NCBI RefSeq assembly: GCF_003201475.1
Contig: NZ_QJJK01000013.1
Span: 62,001 to 126,000 of the forward strand
Source: Chelatococcus asaccharovorans
Lineage (GTDB): Bacteria; Pseudomonadota; Alphaproteobacteria; Rhizobiales; Beijerinckiaceae
Direction of reading: 5' to 3'
Length of the DNA: 64,000 nucleotides
Shown here one piece after another: positions 33,135 to 41,694 of the stretch. How positions within the stretch are numbered: the stretch's first letter is position 1; every line of letters begins with the position of its first letter. Under the pieces are notes generated by a model. It searched no databases. It was not told where the DNA came from and saw only the letters and a program-made list of their open reading frames with translations. The position numbers and the translations under genes are program-made.

Positions 33135-34844
33135 TTAGCTGAAGTATGGAAGGTTCCGCTCCTTCGCGACACGGACCCACGCGGGCACGAAAGGGATGAT
33201 CTTATCTTGTGAAGGCACCATGATCTCAATGAAGCTTGCGCCTTCATAGCTGATCGCTTCCGCGAGAACCCCGCGAATGTCGTCCTCGGAGGAAATACGT
33301 GCGGTCCGGAATCCGAAGCCCTCCGCCACCTTCATATAATCGACAGCACCGAAATCCGTCGCCCACGATGCATCCACGTTATCGAGAAGCACCGCTTCTC
33401 CACGAATCCAGCCGTAAGTATCGTTGCGGGTCAATATGACGGTGACATTCTTTCCGCTGCGCCGGATTGTCTCGAAATCGCCCAATACGAAAGCCAGAGA
33501 CCCGTCCCCGGTAAAGGATATGATGGGGCCGTCATTCGCGAACGACGCGCCGATCCCGGCCGGGACGGCGTAGCCCAGAGCCCCCATCGAATAATTGGTG
33601 AGGTAGCGCCGGCCTGCTTTCCGCATCGTCAGCAACGCGGATGGAAATATCGCGCTGACTCCAGGCTCCGCTGTGACGATTGCGTTATCCGGCAGCATCT
33701 CGTCCAGAGCCTGTGTCAATTTTACAGGAGAGACAACGCCCTTCGGCATCGGGATGTTGGAATTGAACACCTTGTCGAGAGCCGCGCGTTTAATCGGGTT
33801 GAGATCAACTGGCGTGCGATCGAGCCTCGGGTGCTCCGCCTTTATAAGCTCCACCATATACGCGAGGCTCGCGCGCGCATCCCCGACAAGAGCGACTTGC
33901 ACGGGAAAGTTGTTTCCAACATGCGCTTCGGCAATGTCGAGATGCAAGAAAGCCTTGCTGGTGGGATCACCATAGAGCTTCCAGTGATCGGTGCTGCTGG
34001 AGTCGGTATTCGTCCCAACGAAAAACACGGCATCCGTGTCCTTCACATAGTCATTCGCATAGTCCATCCCGCCACGCGCGCCGATAACCCGCAAGGCAAG
34101 TGGATGATCTTCGGGTATCGTGCCCTTCCCGGGCGTCGTTGTTCCCACCGGGATCTGCAGAAGCTCAGCGAGTTCCTGGATGACCTCGGAAGCCTTCGAG
34201 ATCAGGGCACCCTGGCCGCAAATGATGACTGCCTTTTTGGACGCGAGCAGCAGGCCGATCGCCTTGCGGATCTTGGCGTGATCAGCAACGGGGCGATGGG
34301 CTGGATAGACCTGATAGTCCGGTTCTGCATAGAGATCCGTGATTTCCGCGGTCTCGTGAAACACGTTGATCGGAACGCGGATGTGGACCGGAGCAGGCCG
34401 GCCCGAGGTCGCCACACGGAAGGCACGCCGCAGCAGGAAAGGAATCTCTTTCACGTTGGTGATGTAGAACGATTCCTTGCAGATGCTGGCATACAGAGCC
34501 GTTTGATCGACTCCCGTTAGACCATGCTTCTTGTCCTGATTGATCGGAATGTCCGAGCTGAAGTAAATAACAGGAACCGAGCTCAAAAAGGCCTCGGTAA
34601 TGCCCGGTGTGCAATGTGTAACGCCGGGGCTCGGCGCCTCGAGGACGCAAGGGCGGCCGGTAACTTTAGCGTAAGCCTCGGCGGCAAAGGACGCTGTGCG
34701 CTCGTCGCGCGTGAGGACATACTCAATATTTGAAGTGGTCCGCCATTCCTTGTACCAGCCGATCGTTGTCTCTCCGGGGAGGCCGAAGACATGCTGCACG
34801 CCATGAAGCTCCAGCATTTTCAGGATTGCCTGTGCGCCATTCAT
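33135..34844 (-). CDS. Thiamine-diphosphate enzyme, acetolactate-synthase-like
   Basis: A three-domain TPP enzyme of about 569 residues: the pyrimidine domain has the catalytic Glu in VFGLPGETTIGWY, the middle domain has KAVIICGQGALISKASEVIQ, and the diphosphate domain has GDGSLAFVLGDFETIRRSG ending in ILTRNDTYGW. The family covers acetolactate synthase, benzoylformate decarboxylase and related 2-oxoacid decarboxylases, and the sequence does not decide between them. The frame is open to 34931, but that start falls inside a GntR-like site (34917-34928); the family N terminus (MNGAQAILKMLELHGVQHVF) favours 34844. A GntR/FCD regulator gene lies upstream on the same strand. Confidence 0.82.
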   Translation of the reverse strand: MNGAQAILKMLELHGVQHVFGLPGETTIGWYKEWRTTSNIEYVLTRDERTASFAAEAYAKVTGRPCVLEAPSPGVTHCTPGITEAFLSSVPVIYFSSDIPINQDKKHGLTGVDQTALYASICKESFYITNVKEIPFLLRRAFRVATSGRPAPVHIRVPINVFHETAEITDLYAEPDYQVYPAHRPVADHAKIRKAIGLLLASKKAVIICGQGALISKASEVIQELAELLQIPVGTTTPGKGTIPEDHPLALRVIGARGGMDYANDYVKDTDAVFFVGTNTDSSSTDHWKLYGDPTSKAFLHLDIAEAHVGNNFPVQVALVGDARASLAYMVELIKAEHPRLDRTPVDLNPIKRAALDKVFNSNIPMPKGVVSPVKLTQALDEMLPDNAIVTAEPGVSAIFPSALLTMRKAGRRYLTNYSMGALGYAVPAGIGASFANDGPIISFTGDGSLAFVLGDFETIRRSGKNVTVILTRNDTYGWIRGEAVLLDNVDASWATDFGAVDYMKVAEGFGFRTARISSEDDIRGVLAEAISYEGASFIEIMVPSQDKIIPFVPAWVRVAKERNLPYFS

Positions 34845-34916
34845 GATCGCCGGTATGCCGTTTGCGTCCGCCAAGGGAGCCACTCCTAAATCTCTGCAAG
34901 CCTGCTCGGATGCTAA

Positions 34917-34943
34917 TTTGCATACAAACATATATGTATACGA
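34917..34943. promoter_or_regulatory. Putative GntR/FCD operator before the TPP enzyme
   Basis: TTTGCATACAAA at 34917-34928 is followed by TATGTATACG. FCD-type GntR proteins commonly bind GTATAC/TGTATG-rich dyads, and related elements lie at 36113-36130 and 36196-36207 around the GntR gene. Supported by motif recurrence only. Confidence 0.4.
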
Positions 34944-34944
34944 A

Positions 34945-35379
34945 CCTCAGTTCAAACGCTATTTTGCAGCTTTCCTCCGGGGTCGGCAACGGGTTAAACC
35001 TGGTCAGAATCCTCGGATACGCGTGAGCGCGGTCCGTTGGGCCGGACCGGTGACCGCGCACGCGTGAAGAATGATAATGGCGATTCAGTCTCAATTTAAC
35101 CTCCATTATCAAGAGGTCTTGCGAGCAGCCGACGACCTCGGACGGGTTTGGATTCCCGCTGTCGGAGATCCGAACTGCAGTCGCCTTCCCGGCCGGCCTG
35201 CTGCTCAAGAAATGGAAGAGATTGTCCAGTGCTGCGGGAATTCACCCTTGCCCACAGCATCCGCAAGATCAACGATCGCAGATCCTGATCAGGCGTTTGC
35301 GCCTTGACGAGCGCACGCCTGTTCGACGCCGGAACGAAAAGCGGTGAGCGCGGCGCAAGGTTCAATAGCACGTTCTCCC
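34945..35379. other. Region between TPP enzyme and GntR genes
   Basis: Short frames on both strands (35071-35307 plus, 35096-35371 minus) have no recognisable domain. Nothing can be supported here beyond the leader of the TPP enzyme gene. Confidence 0.3.
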
Positions 35380-36057
35380 TCAGTAGAGCTTTGTCATGAT
35401 GATATGCAGCGCATGCTCGACATGCGCGATGGCAATTTTACGCGCCCGGTCGCTGTCATGTTTCTGTATGGCGCGGGCAAGCTCTTCATGCTGCTGACCC
35501 GATTCATGTAGCTCATCGCCGGAATAAAGGGAGGCGACATGCTGGTTGAAATGGAAAATGCTATTCCGCTCGATCATTTGCGTCAGGCGATCATTTGTCG
35601 CTGCGTTAATGATGAGATTATGGAAGTGTTCGTTGTTCGCAACACGTTCCGCGCGATTCTCGGCTTGGCTGAACAGCGTGCTGCGCCCCGCTGAAAGAAT
35701 TGCCAAGACCTGCTCGTGGCTGGCCTTGCGCGCGGCCAAGGCCGCCGCCTCGCCTTCGAGCGCAGTGCGGACCTCGTACATCTCGCAGACTTCAAGCTTG
35801 GTATGTTCGTGGACGACCCAGCGACGACGTTGCGATCGGACCAGGCCGTCCACCGCCAGGCGTTGAAGGCTTTCCCGGATGGGCATGCGGCTGACCTTCA
35901 TCCTGTCAGCCAGCTCAACTTCGACAAGCGGTTGATTGGGACGCAGTGTCCCATCCAGAATCTCGCGGCGGAGCCGGGAATAGACAACCTTGACGAGCGT
36001 CTCGCCCGAGGATCCACCGGACGTATCAGCAAGCACCGTCATCTCTCTAACCTTCAT
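35380..36057 (-). CDS. GntR-family regulator with FCD domain
   Basis: About 225 residues from the ATG at 36057 (open frame reaches 36183). The winged helix is at about 18-80 (VVYSRLRREILDGTLRPNQP, MKVSRMPIRESLQRLAVDGL) and the all-helical FCD ligand domain follows (EMYEVRTALEGEAAALAARK, NEHFHNLIINAATNDRL). FCD regulators sense carboxylic acids. It lies upstream of the TPP enzyme and divergently from a truncated hydantoinase gene. Three GTAT/ATAC elements around it are candidate sites. Confidence 0.88.
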   Translation of the reverse strand: MKVREMTVLADTSGGSSGETLVKVVYSRLRREILDGTLRPNQPLVEVELADRMKVSRMPIRESLQRLAVDGLVRSQRRRWVVHEHTKLEVCEMYEVRTALEGEAAALAARKASHEQVLAILSAGRSTLFSQAENRAERVANNEHFHNLIINAATNDRLTQMIERNSIFHFNQHVASLYSGDELHESGQQHEELARAIQKHDSDRARKIAIAHVEHALHIIMTKLY

Positions 36058-36112
36058 GAAACCGCATCTATCTGAATGCTGAGCGAAAGCCCACCCTAGA
36101 CCGCTCCTGTTT

Positions 36113-36130
36113 GAATACAAGATCGTATTC
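36113..36130. promoter_or_regulatory. Inverted repeat upstream of the GntR gene
   Basis: GAATAC-AAGATC-GTATTC is a perfect 6-bp dyad with a 6-base spacer, placed 56 bases before the GntR start. Nearby TAGCATACAAAA (36196-36207) shares ATAC with it and with the site at 34917. It probably serves autoregulation. Confidence 0.45.
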
Positions 36131-36233
36131 TCGAGGTCTATGGGCCCGCACGGCAAAAGAATGTGGAAGGGTCTTGTGCCCATTTTGGATATGAATTAGC
36201 ATACAAAAAAAGACAGCAGGAGTCGAACCGGAC

Positions 36234-36662
36234 ATGAGTTCCCTCCATGCTGGCATTGATGTCGGCGGAAAATTCGCCGATTCCGTGTTTATTCGAAGCG
36301 AACGCGAGGTCACTAACCTCAAGGGCCCATCGACGCCGAGCGATCCGGCCGCTGCAATTCCCGAGAGGCTTCAGAAGGTTGTTGGTAAAGAGGATGAAAT
36401 TCGGCATTTCTCCCAAGACACGACACTGGCAGTGAATCCGTTAGCTCAGCGGAACGTCGCGCGAACGGGTCTTCTGGTTACGCGCGGATTTCGCGATATT
36501 CTCGAAATCGGCCGCCGACGACTTTCTGATCCCAATAACTATTCCTTTGCGAGGGCCGAGCCGTCCGTTTCGCGCCGCGATGTCCGCGAGATTTCGGAGC
36601 GGCTCGACGCGCAGGGTGACGTGCTGGAGCCAATGGATGAGGCCGACGGGGGCTTTCGGTAA
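36234..36662 (+). pseudogene. N-terminal fragment of a hydantoinase/oxoprolinase A-type protein
   Basis: The 142 residues match only the first part of HyuA (normally about 680): GIDVGGKFADSVFI, TTLAVNPLAQRNVARTGLLV, TRGFRDILEIGRRR and ERLDAQGDVLEPMDE. The family's GGTFTD nucleotide motif reads GGKFAD. The frame stops at 36662 and no downstream continuation is visible before the repeat cluster at 36842, so the gene is truncated. It is divergent from the GntR gene and was probably its regulated target. Confidence 0.75.
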
Positions 36663-36841
36663 CCGGTGGTCCGTTCTTCACCCGCTCGACGCTGACATAA
36701 CAGAAGGGGCTGGCAGGACCCGCCCGGTCCTGGTGGGCTTCACCGGCGGCAAACCGAGTGCGTCGCCCGTGCCGAATTCGATGACATCGCCGCCGTCACG
36801 TTGAACGTTTCATGCATCGTCGAGCACCAACAGAACAGGCT

Positions 36842-37010
36842 CTAGTGGAGCGAATTTGACATGTGAGTCCCGCTCGACATCAAGCTCCAGATCAAATGTC
36901 AAATTCAAAAGCTCCACTAGAACCAATAACTTGCTGGTGGTTCTCTTGACTCCGACATTGGCTCCGAGGCCCGTATCAGGCGGATGCAAATGTCGGAGCA
37001 GAACCACTAG
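36842..37010 (-). repeat. Two-hairpin composite repeat, copy B (inverted relative to A)
   Basis: Hairpin 2 occupies 36842-36920 (outer arms CTAGTGGAGC / GCTCCACTAG) and hairpin 1 occupies 36934-37010 (CTGGTGGTTC / GAACCACTAG). The 13-base spacer, read on the minus strand, is identical to that of copy A (CAAGTTATTGGTT). The loops are the reverse complements of those in A with some changes. Its last four bases CTAG are also the first four of copy C. Confidence 0.85.
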
Positions 37011-37176
37011 TGGTTCGTTTCCAACATTTGCATCCCATTTGTATCGGCCACGAGGGCAAATGTTGGAAACAGGAGAACCACTAGGAAGTTTATGATTCGC
37101 GTGGAATTTTCGAATTTGACATTCGGTCTCGAGGCCGACATCGAGCGGGTACCGAATGTCAAATTCATTCCACTAG
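37007..37176 (+). repeat. Two-hairpin composite repeat, copy C
   Basis: Hairpin 1 (37007-37084) keeps the outer arms CTAGTGGTTC / GAACCACTAG but its inner arms are TTTCCAACATTTGC / GCAAATGTTGGAAA. Compared with copy A three base pairs are changed and all three are compensated. Hairpin 2 (37098-37176) has GTGGAAT / ATTCCAC outside and GAATTTGACATTCGGT / ACCGAATGTCAAATTC inside, again with compensated pairs. The spacer is GAAGTTTATGATT. Confidence 0.85.
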
Positions 37177-37178
37177 CC

Positions 37179-37559
37179 TCAAGCGTATTGCGCAACGCCA
37201 TCGCCGAGCGACCAATTCTCTTTGGCCACTTCGACAAGATTGACGAACACGTCCTGTGGTCGAATGCCAGGGTTCTCACCCAGCAACTCCACAATCCGCC
37301 GGAACAGCAGCTTCTTTTGCTCTACGGTCCGGGTATTGTTCGCGGTGATCTGGACGTAAACCAGGTCATCGCTCCGATCGACTGCGAGATAAGACGCGCT
37401 GTAGCGGAAATTCACGGCGTCATGCTCAGTAATTGTCATGAATTGATCGTCTTCCGGCACATTGAACGTTTCATGCATCGCGCGGTATAGGCCATCGAAG
37501 ATGGCCTGGCGGTACATCTCCGGCTTTCCGACGCGCAATGAGATATGAACGAGCGGCAT
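37179..37559 (-). CDS. Tautomerase-superfamily protein
   Basis: A cytoplasmic protein of about 126 residues of the 4-oxalocrotonate tautomerase superfamily, in which the N-terminal proline acts as base. The start at 37559 gives MPLVHISLRVGKPE with Pro at position 2 (Pro1 after Met removal), so this start is chosen over the open-frame start at 37592. MHETFNVPEDDQFMTITEHD and VQITANNTRTVEQKKLLFRR are typical of the longer members. The LysR gene at 37654 is divergent from it and probably controls it. The stop lies 2 bases from repeat copy C. Confidence 0.85.
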   Translation of the reverse strand: MPLVHISLRVGKPEMYRQAIFDGLYRAMHETFNVPEDDQFMTITEHDAVNFRYSASYLAVDRSDDLVYVQITANNTRTVEQKKLLFRRIVELLGENPGIRPQDVFVNLVEVAKENWSLGDGVAQYA

Positions 37560-37653
37560 CATAGGTCCTTTCCATTTGCCTTCGCTTGACAATAATCACG
37601 GGAGGAGCATTTTCATATGGCATGGATCTGGATATCAAAGATTGCGATTGTAA

Positions 37654-38511
37654 ATGATGGACCAGCCCCTCGACCTTGATGCGGTTCGGGCCTTCGTGCG
37701 CATTGCCGAGCTCGGGAGCTTCACGCACGCTGCCGAAGCCATGGGGGCGACGCAAGGAGCGGTCAGCCTGAAGCTGAAGCGTCTCGAAAAGAGGCTCGGG
37801 TGCCGCCTCTTCGAACGAACGCCGCGGTATGTGCAACTGTCGCCTCGCGGCGCCGCCTTCCTTGATCCCGCCCGTGAATTGCTGGGGGTGCATGATCGAG
37901 CTCTCGCCTCGCTTGTGCGGGAGCGTCAGCGCATCGCTATTGGCATCAGCGACCATGTGGCGGGACCTGAGCTTCCTGCGCTGATTGCCCGGATGAACGC
38001 ACAAGATCCGCAACTGGCGATCGAAATCCGGATCGGCTCATCGGATGATCTGCTTCAGCGCTTCGACCGCCGAGAATTCGACACGGTGATCGTCCGCTTG
38101 CAAGCACGGCGCAGCGACGGCGAGTTTCTGACTGAAGAACAATTTGGCTGGTTCGCGTCGCCAAGCTGGCAACAGCGGGCGGACGAACCTTTGCCAATTG
38201 CGACCATGGCCGAGCCCTGTGGGGTGCGGGCACTGGCCGGGCAGCTTCTCGACGCGGCAGGCGTGCCGTGGACAGAGATTTTCGTTGGCGGCGGCGTGAC
38301 GGCGGTGGCGGCAGCCGTCACGGCCGGGCTAGGCGTCGCTGCGTTGTCTCCACGCATGGTGCCGTTTGGCGCTGTCGACGTCGGCCCAAGGCTCAGGCTC
38401 CCAACCCTGCCTCGTCTACCAATATTCCTGCATACCAGGATCAGGGACGGACGACCGCGCGACGCGCTCGCGGCACTTTCGGCCGCCTTCAGGAGCGCGG
38501 CGCGAGGCTGA
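37654..38511 (+). CDS. LysR-family transcriptional regulator
   Basis: The 285 residues have a winged helix at about 8-65 (DAVRAFVRIAELGSFTHAAE, AMGATQGAVSLKLKRLEKRL) and a LysR effector domain (RIAIGISDHVAGPELPALIA, GGGVTAVAAAVTAGLGVAAL). It is divergent from the tautomerase gene with a 94-base shared promoter region. The effector is unknown. Confidence 0.9.
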   Translation: MMDQPLDLDAVRAFVRIAELGSFTHAAEAMGATQGAVSLKLKRLEKRLGCRLFERTPRYVQLSPRGAAFLDPARELLGVHDRALASLVRERQRIAIGISDHVAGPELPALIARMNAQDPQLAIEIRIGSSDDLLQRFDRREFDTVIVRLQARRSDGEFLTEEQFGWFASPSWQQRADEPLPIATMAEPCGVRALAGQLLDAAGVPWTEIFVGGGVTAVAAAVTAGLGVAALSPRMVPFGAVDVGPRLRLPTLPRLPIFLHTRIRDGRPRDALAALSAAFRSAARG

Positions 38512-38734
38512 AGCGTCCGACACGAACGAGGAACCGCGGCGATCATGAGCCTGGGCGAGGAAGTGGCCTGAGCACAAGGCCGCTGGCCAACGGCTTCCCC
38601 GAGTGAGCGGATACGTGACGTGAGGCTTCCTTCATGGGCCTGCAGCGAAGGCCCTGGCACCCGACTCCCGATCAGAGGCACGAAGGCATGCTGTTGGATT
38701 GTGAAGCCGTTTTGGCGCTGGCCAGGTCTAGGTC

Positions 38735-38837
38735 TAGAGCATTTTCGCGTTTCTCCGAATCGCGAAAATGCTCCATGTCTTTGTTTTAGCGCATTTTCTT
38801 CACGCGAACCGGTGCCCACTTCGCTCGAAAATGCTCT
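38735..38837. repeat. Rhizobiales-type intergenic repeat
   Basis: GAGCATTTTCGCG (38736-38748) pairs with CGCGAAAATGCTC (38761-38773), followed by TTAGCGCATTTTCTTCACGC, a GAACCGGTGCCCACTTCGCT element and GAAAATGCTCT (38827-38837). I recognise this as an abundant intergenic repeat of Hyphomicrobiales. It has no coding content. Confidence 0.7.
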
Positions 38838-38839
38838 AA

Positions 38840-39049
38840 ATCGGAAATCCGACGCCGAGAGGGCGTTCGGGAAGCTCGGGAAAGCTACGGCACTCAGTGA
38901 CCCTGAGCTGGCGGTGCACGTCGCGACCGTGCCTCTGTTCCCTTCGACGTCATCGCATCGCGATCGAACGAGGCGGGCGCTTGGTTGCGCGCCGCCAGGA
39001 GGACGGACTGACCCACATCATTCAAGAGCGATCCGTCCCCATGTTCTGA
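38840..39049. other. Non-coding stretch
   Basis: No gene or domain is recognisable between the repeat and the end of the sulfatase gene; the same is true of 38512-38734. Confidence 0.3.
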
Positions 39050-41635
39050 TCACTTGTCAGCGCCCTGCCTCGCCTCCGCTTCACGAAGCCTTCTGATGTC
39101 TTCGGGTGTGAGCTTCGGCCGATCGAGCACGACGGTGAGCTTGTCGATCTTGCCGGCAAACGGGAACGGGATCGAATAGTCTGCGTCGTCCACCGGCGTC
39201 CCGGCGGCGGCGCCGATGTTGAACACCGTATCCAGAGGCTTGGTCAGGGGAACGGTATTCTCCATTTTCCGGGTCGACACCACCTTTCCGTCGATCTTGA
39301 GCGTTCCGGTTCCGCCGCGGCCGACGCCGCTCACGTTGTTGAAGGCGAGCGTCGCCGCCCCGAGACCGTCGTATTGGAAGTGGAACTCGATGATGTGCTT
39401 GCCAACCGAGAGCGCCGGCCCCTGCCAACGGGTCCGGATGAGGCCCTGGTTGTTATAAGTGAAGATTGGCGCGCCCTTGACCAAGTAAAGGCCCCAGCCA
39501 TAGAACCGCCCGCCTTCGTTGATGATCATCCCGCTCGCATTGTCGGGCACGTCGATCCCGGCGGTGATCGTATAGGTTGTATTGAGCAGACTTGGCATGT
39601 TCCCTTCGGGGATGTCACTAACCTTAAGGCCCGAATAGTCGAACACGGTCCGGCCGGCCGCCAAGCTCGGACGCGGCGCCACAAACCGCGTCGCCGCCGA
39701 TGCGTCGAGCGGCAACACCTGATATTTGGCGAACTCGCCGAACATCAGGTCGTGCATCTCGGCCATCTTCTCCGGGTGCTGCGCAGACACGTCGGTAAAC
39801 TGCGTCCAGTCGTTCTTGAGTTCGAAAAGCTCGAACTTGAACGCCGTCGCCGGATCGGCGACGGCCGCTCCGGTGAGTTCCCACGGCGCGCGGATCGGCA
39901 CGGCGCTGTACATCCAGCCGTTGTTGTAGAGCCCCTGTACACCCAGCATCTCAAAATACTGAGTACTATGACGAGACGGCGCGCTGAACCCGCCGGCGCT
40001 GGAGGCGAAGGTATAGGCGAGGCTCACGCCCTCGATCGGTTTCTGCGCCACGCCGTCCACCTGGTTCGGCGCCGCAATGCCGGTAATCTCGAGCAGCGTC
40101 GGCGCGATATCCACGACATGGTGGAATTGCCACCGAATTCCACCCTTATCCTTGATCCCGGCCGGCCACGAAATCACCATCCCGTTCTTCGTGCCGCCGA
40201 AAAAGGACGGGATCTGCTTGGTCCATTTGAACGGCGTGTCAAAGGTCCAAGCCCAGGCGTAGGAATAATGCGGATAGGTCTCGTTATTGCCCCAGGCGTC
40301 ATAGTACTTCATGTTCTCGGCCGCGGTCGGATGAACCCCGTTGAACGGGAGCACCTCGTTCCAGGTACCCATCGCCGAGCCTTCGGCCGAAGCGCCATTG
40401 TCGCCGCTGATATAGATGACGATCGTATTGTCGAGCTTGCCGATGTCGTCGACCGCCTGGATCACGCGGCCGATCTCGTGGTCGGCATAGGCCAGATAGG
40501 CTCCATAAACGTCCGCCTCCCGGACCAGCATCTTCTTTTCTTCGGGCGTATGCTGTTTCCAGGTCTTGATCAGGTCCTTCGGCCAGGGTGTCAGTTGCGC
40601 GTTGGCGGGAATGACGCCGAGCCTCTTCTGGTTTTCAAAGATCCGCTCGCGCACCGCCTCGAATCCATCGTCGAAGAGATGCATGGCGCTGATCTTTTTG
40701 ATCCACTCCGGCGTCGGATGATGCGGCGCGTGCGTCGCGCCTGGGGCATAATAGATCATGAAAGGGAGCGACGGATCGAGATCATTGATCTGCTTCATCC
40801 AGCCGATCGCCTCGTCAGCCATGGCGGTGATGAGGTTCCAGCCTGGGTTGCCGACAAACGGGGCGATCGGGGTCGTGTTGCGGGTGAGCATCGGCTCCCA
40901 CTGGCTCACGTCGCCGGCGTTGAACCCATAGAAATAATCGAAGCCCATGCCAGTCGGCCATTGATCGAACGGCCCGGCCTGGCTGGTCTGGAAGGCTGGC
41001 GTGTTATGGTTCTTGCCGAACCACGCGGTGCGATAGCCATTCCCCTTGAGGATTTTCGCGATCGTCGCGCTCTCCGGCCCCATGACGCTGTCATAGCCTG
41101 GGAAGCCAGTCGCGATTTCGGAAATAACGCCGAAGCCGACCGAGTGATGATTGCGGCCCGTCAGCAGCGCGGCCCGCGTCGGCGAGCAGAGCGAGGTCGT
41201 ATGAAAATTGGCATAGCGCAGGCCATTGGCGGCGAGACGGTCAAGCGTGGGCGTCGGGATGACGCCGCCGAAGGTCGATGGCGCGCCGAAACCGACGTCG
41301 TCGGTCATGATCAAGACGATGTTCGGCGCCCCTTTCGGCGGCACGATGCGCGGCTGCCACCAGCTCTTCGATTGCAGGGCGTTGAGTTTGATCTCGCCTC
41401 CGAACGGCAGCTCAGGGGCCGGCAATATGTCGCCGGGTATCGTGCGGATCGCCGACGGCGAGCCGGGCTCGCCCAAGGACTCGCTGCCTTGCGCAACCCG
41501 CGGACTCGCCGGCGCTGATGTTGCCGTCGGTGCCTGCGCCTCGGCCCCCGTGCGGAACCCGACGGCGCCAAGAGCGCTGAGAAGCGCGCTCTTGGCTGTG
41601 GACATGAACAATTGCCGCCTGTTCATTTTGAACAT
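39050..41635 (-). CDS. Tat-exported arylsulfatase
   Basis: The type I sulfatase (about 861 residues) hydrolyses sulfate esters and needs a formylglycine made from Cys. The motif TSLCSPTRAALLTGRNHHS carries the modifiable Cys (C-S-P-T-R). Other metal-site elements are NIVLIMTDDVGFGAPSTFGG and YISGDNGASAEGS. The N terminus MNRRQLFMSTAKSALLSALG is a twin-arginine signal. After about residue 640 there is a beta-rich C-terminal domain (FYGWGLYLVKGAPIFTYNNQ) as in large alkylsulfatase-like arylsulfatases. GGAGGG seven bases before the ATG at 41635 sets the start. The maturase gene is directly upstream on the same strand. Confidence 0.93.
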   Translation of the reverse strand: MFKMNRRQLFMSTAKSALLSALGAVGFRTGAEAQAPTATSAPASPRVAQGSESLGEPGSPSAIRTIPGDILPAPELPFGGEIKLNALQSKSWWQPRIVPPKGAPNIVLIMTDDVGFGAPSTFGGVIPTPTLDRLAANGLRYANFHTTSLCSPTRAALLTGRNHHSVGFGVISEIATGFPGYDSVMGPESATIAKILKGNGYRTAWFGKNHNTPAFQTSQAGPFDQWPTGMGFDYFYGFNAGDVSQWEPMLTRNTTPIAPFVGNPGWNLITAMADEAIGWMKQINDLDPSLPFMIYYAPGATHAPHHPTPEWIKKISAMHLFDDGFEAVRERIFENQKRLGVIPANAQLTPWPKDLIKTWKQHTPEEKKMLVREADVYGAYLAYADHEIGRVIQAVDDIGKLDNTIVIYISGDNGASAEGSAMGTWNEVLPFNGVHPTAAENMKYYDAWGNNETYPHYSYAWAWTFDTPFKWTKQIPSFFGGTKNGMVISWPAGIKDKGGIRWQFHHVVDIAPTLLEITGIAAPNQVDGVAQKPIEGVSLAYTFASSAGGFSAPSRHSTQYFEMLGVQGLYNNGWMYSAVPIRAPWELTGAAVADPATAFKFELFELKNDWTQFTDVSAQHPEKMAEMHDLMFGEFAKYQVLPLDASAATRFVAPRPSLAAGRTVFDYSGLKVSDIPEGNMPSLLNTTYTITAGIDVPDNASGMIINEGGRFYGWGLYLVKGAPIFTYNNQGLIRTRWQGPALSVGKHIIEFHFQYDGLGAATLAFNNVSGVGRGGTGTLKIDGKVVSTRKMENTVPLTKPLDTVFNIGAAAGTPVDDADYSIPFPFAGKIDKLTVVLDRPKLTPEDIRRLREAEARQGADK

Positions 41636-41694
41636 CGCGCCCTCCACTTGATCGCGCTTTGAAGAAAATCGTCACCCCGCCCTGCGCTCGCGCG

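Noticed and set aside
34945-35067. Possible TPP riboswitch before the TPP enzyme
   Set aside because: The CTGAGA and ACCTGATC-type core elements of the thi-box are not present in the leader, despite a loosely similar ACCAGGTTTAACCC.
29031-37176. CRISPR array reading of the repeats
   Set aside because: Only three copies, two of them 7.6 kb from the first, each with internal hairpins and no regular spacers or cas genes.
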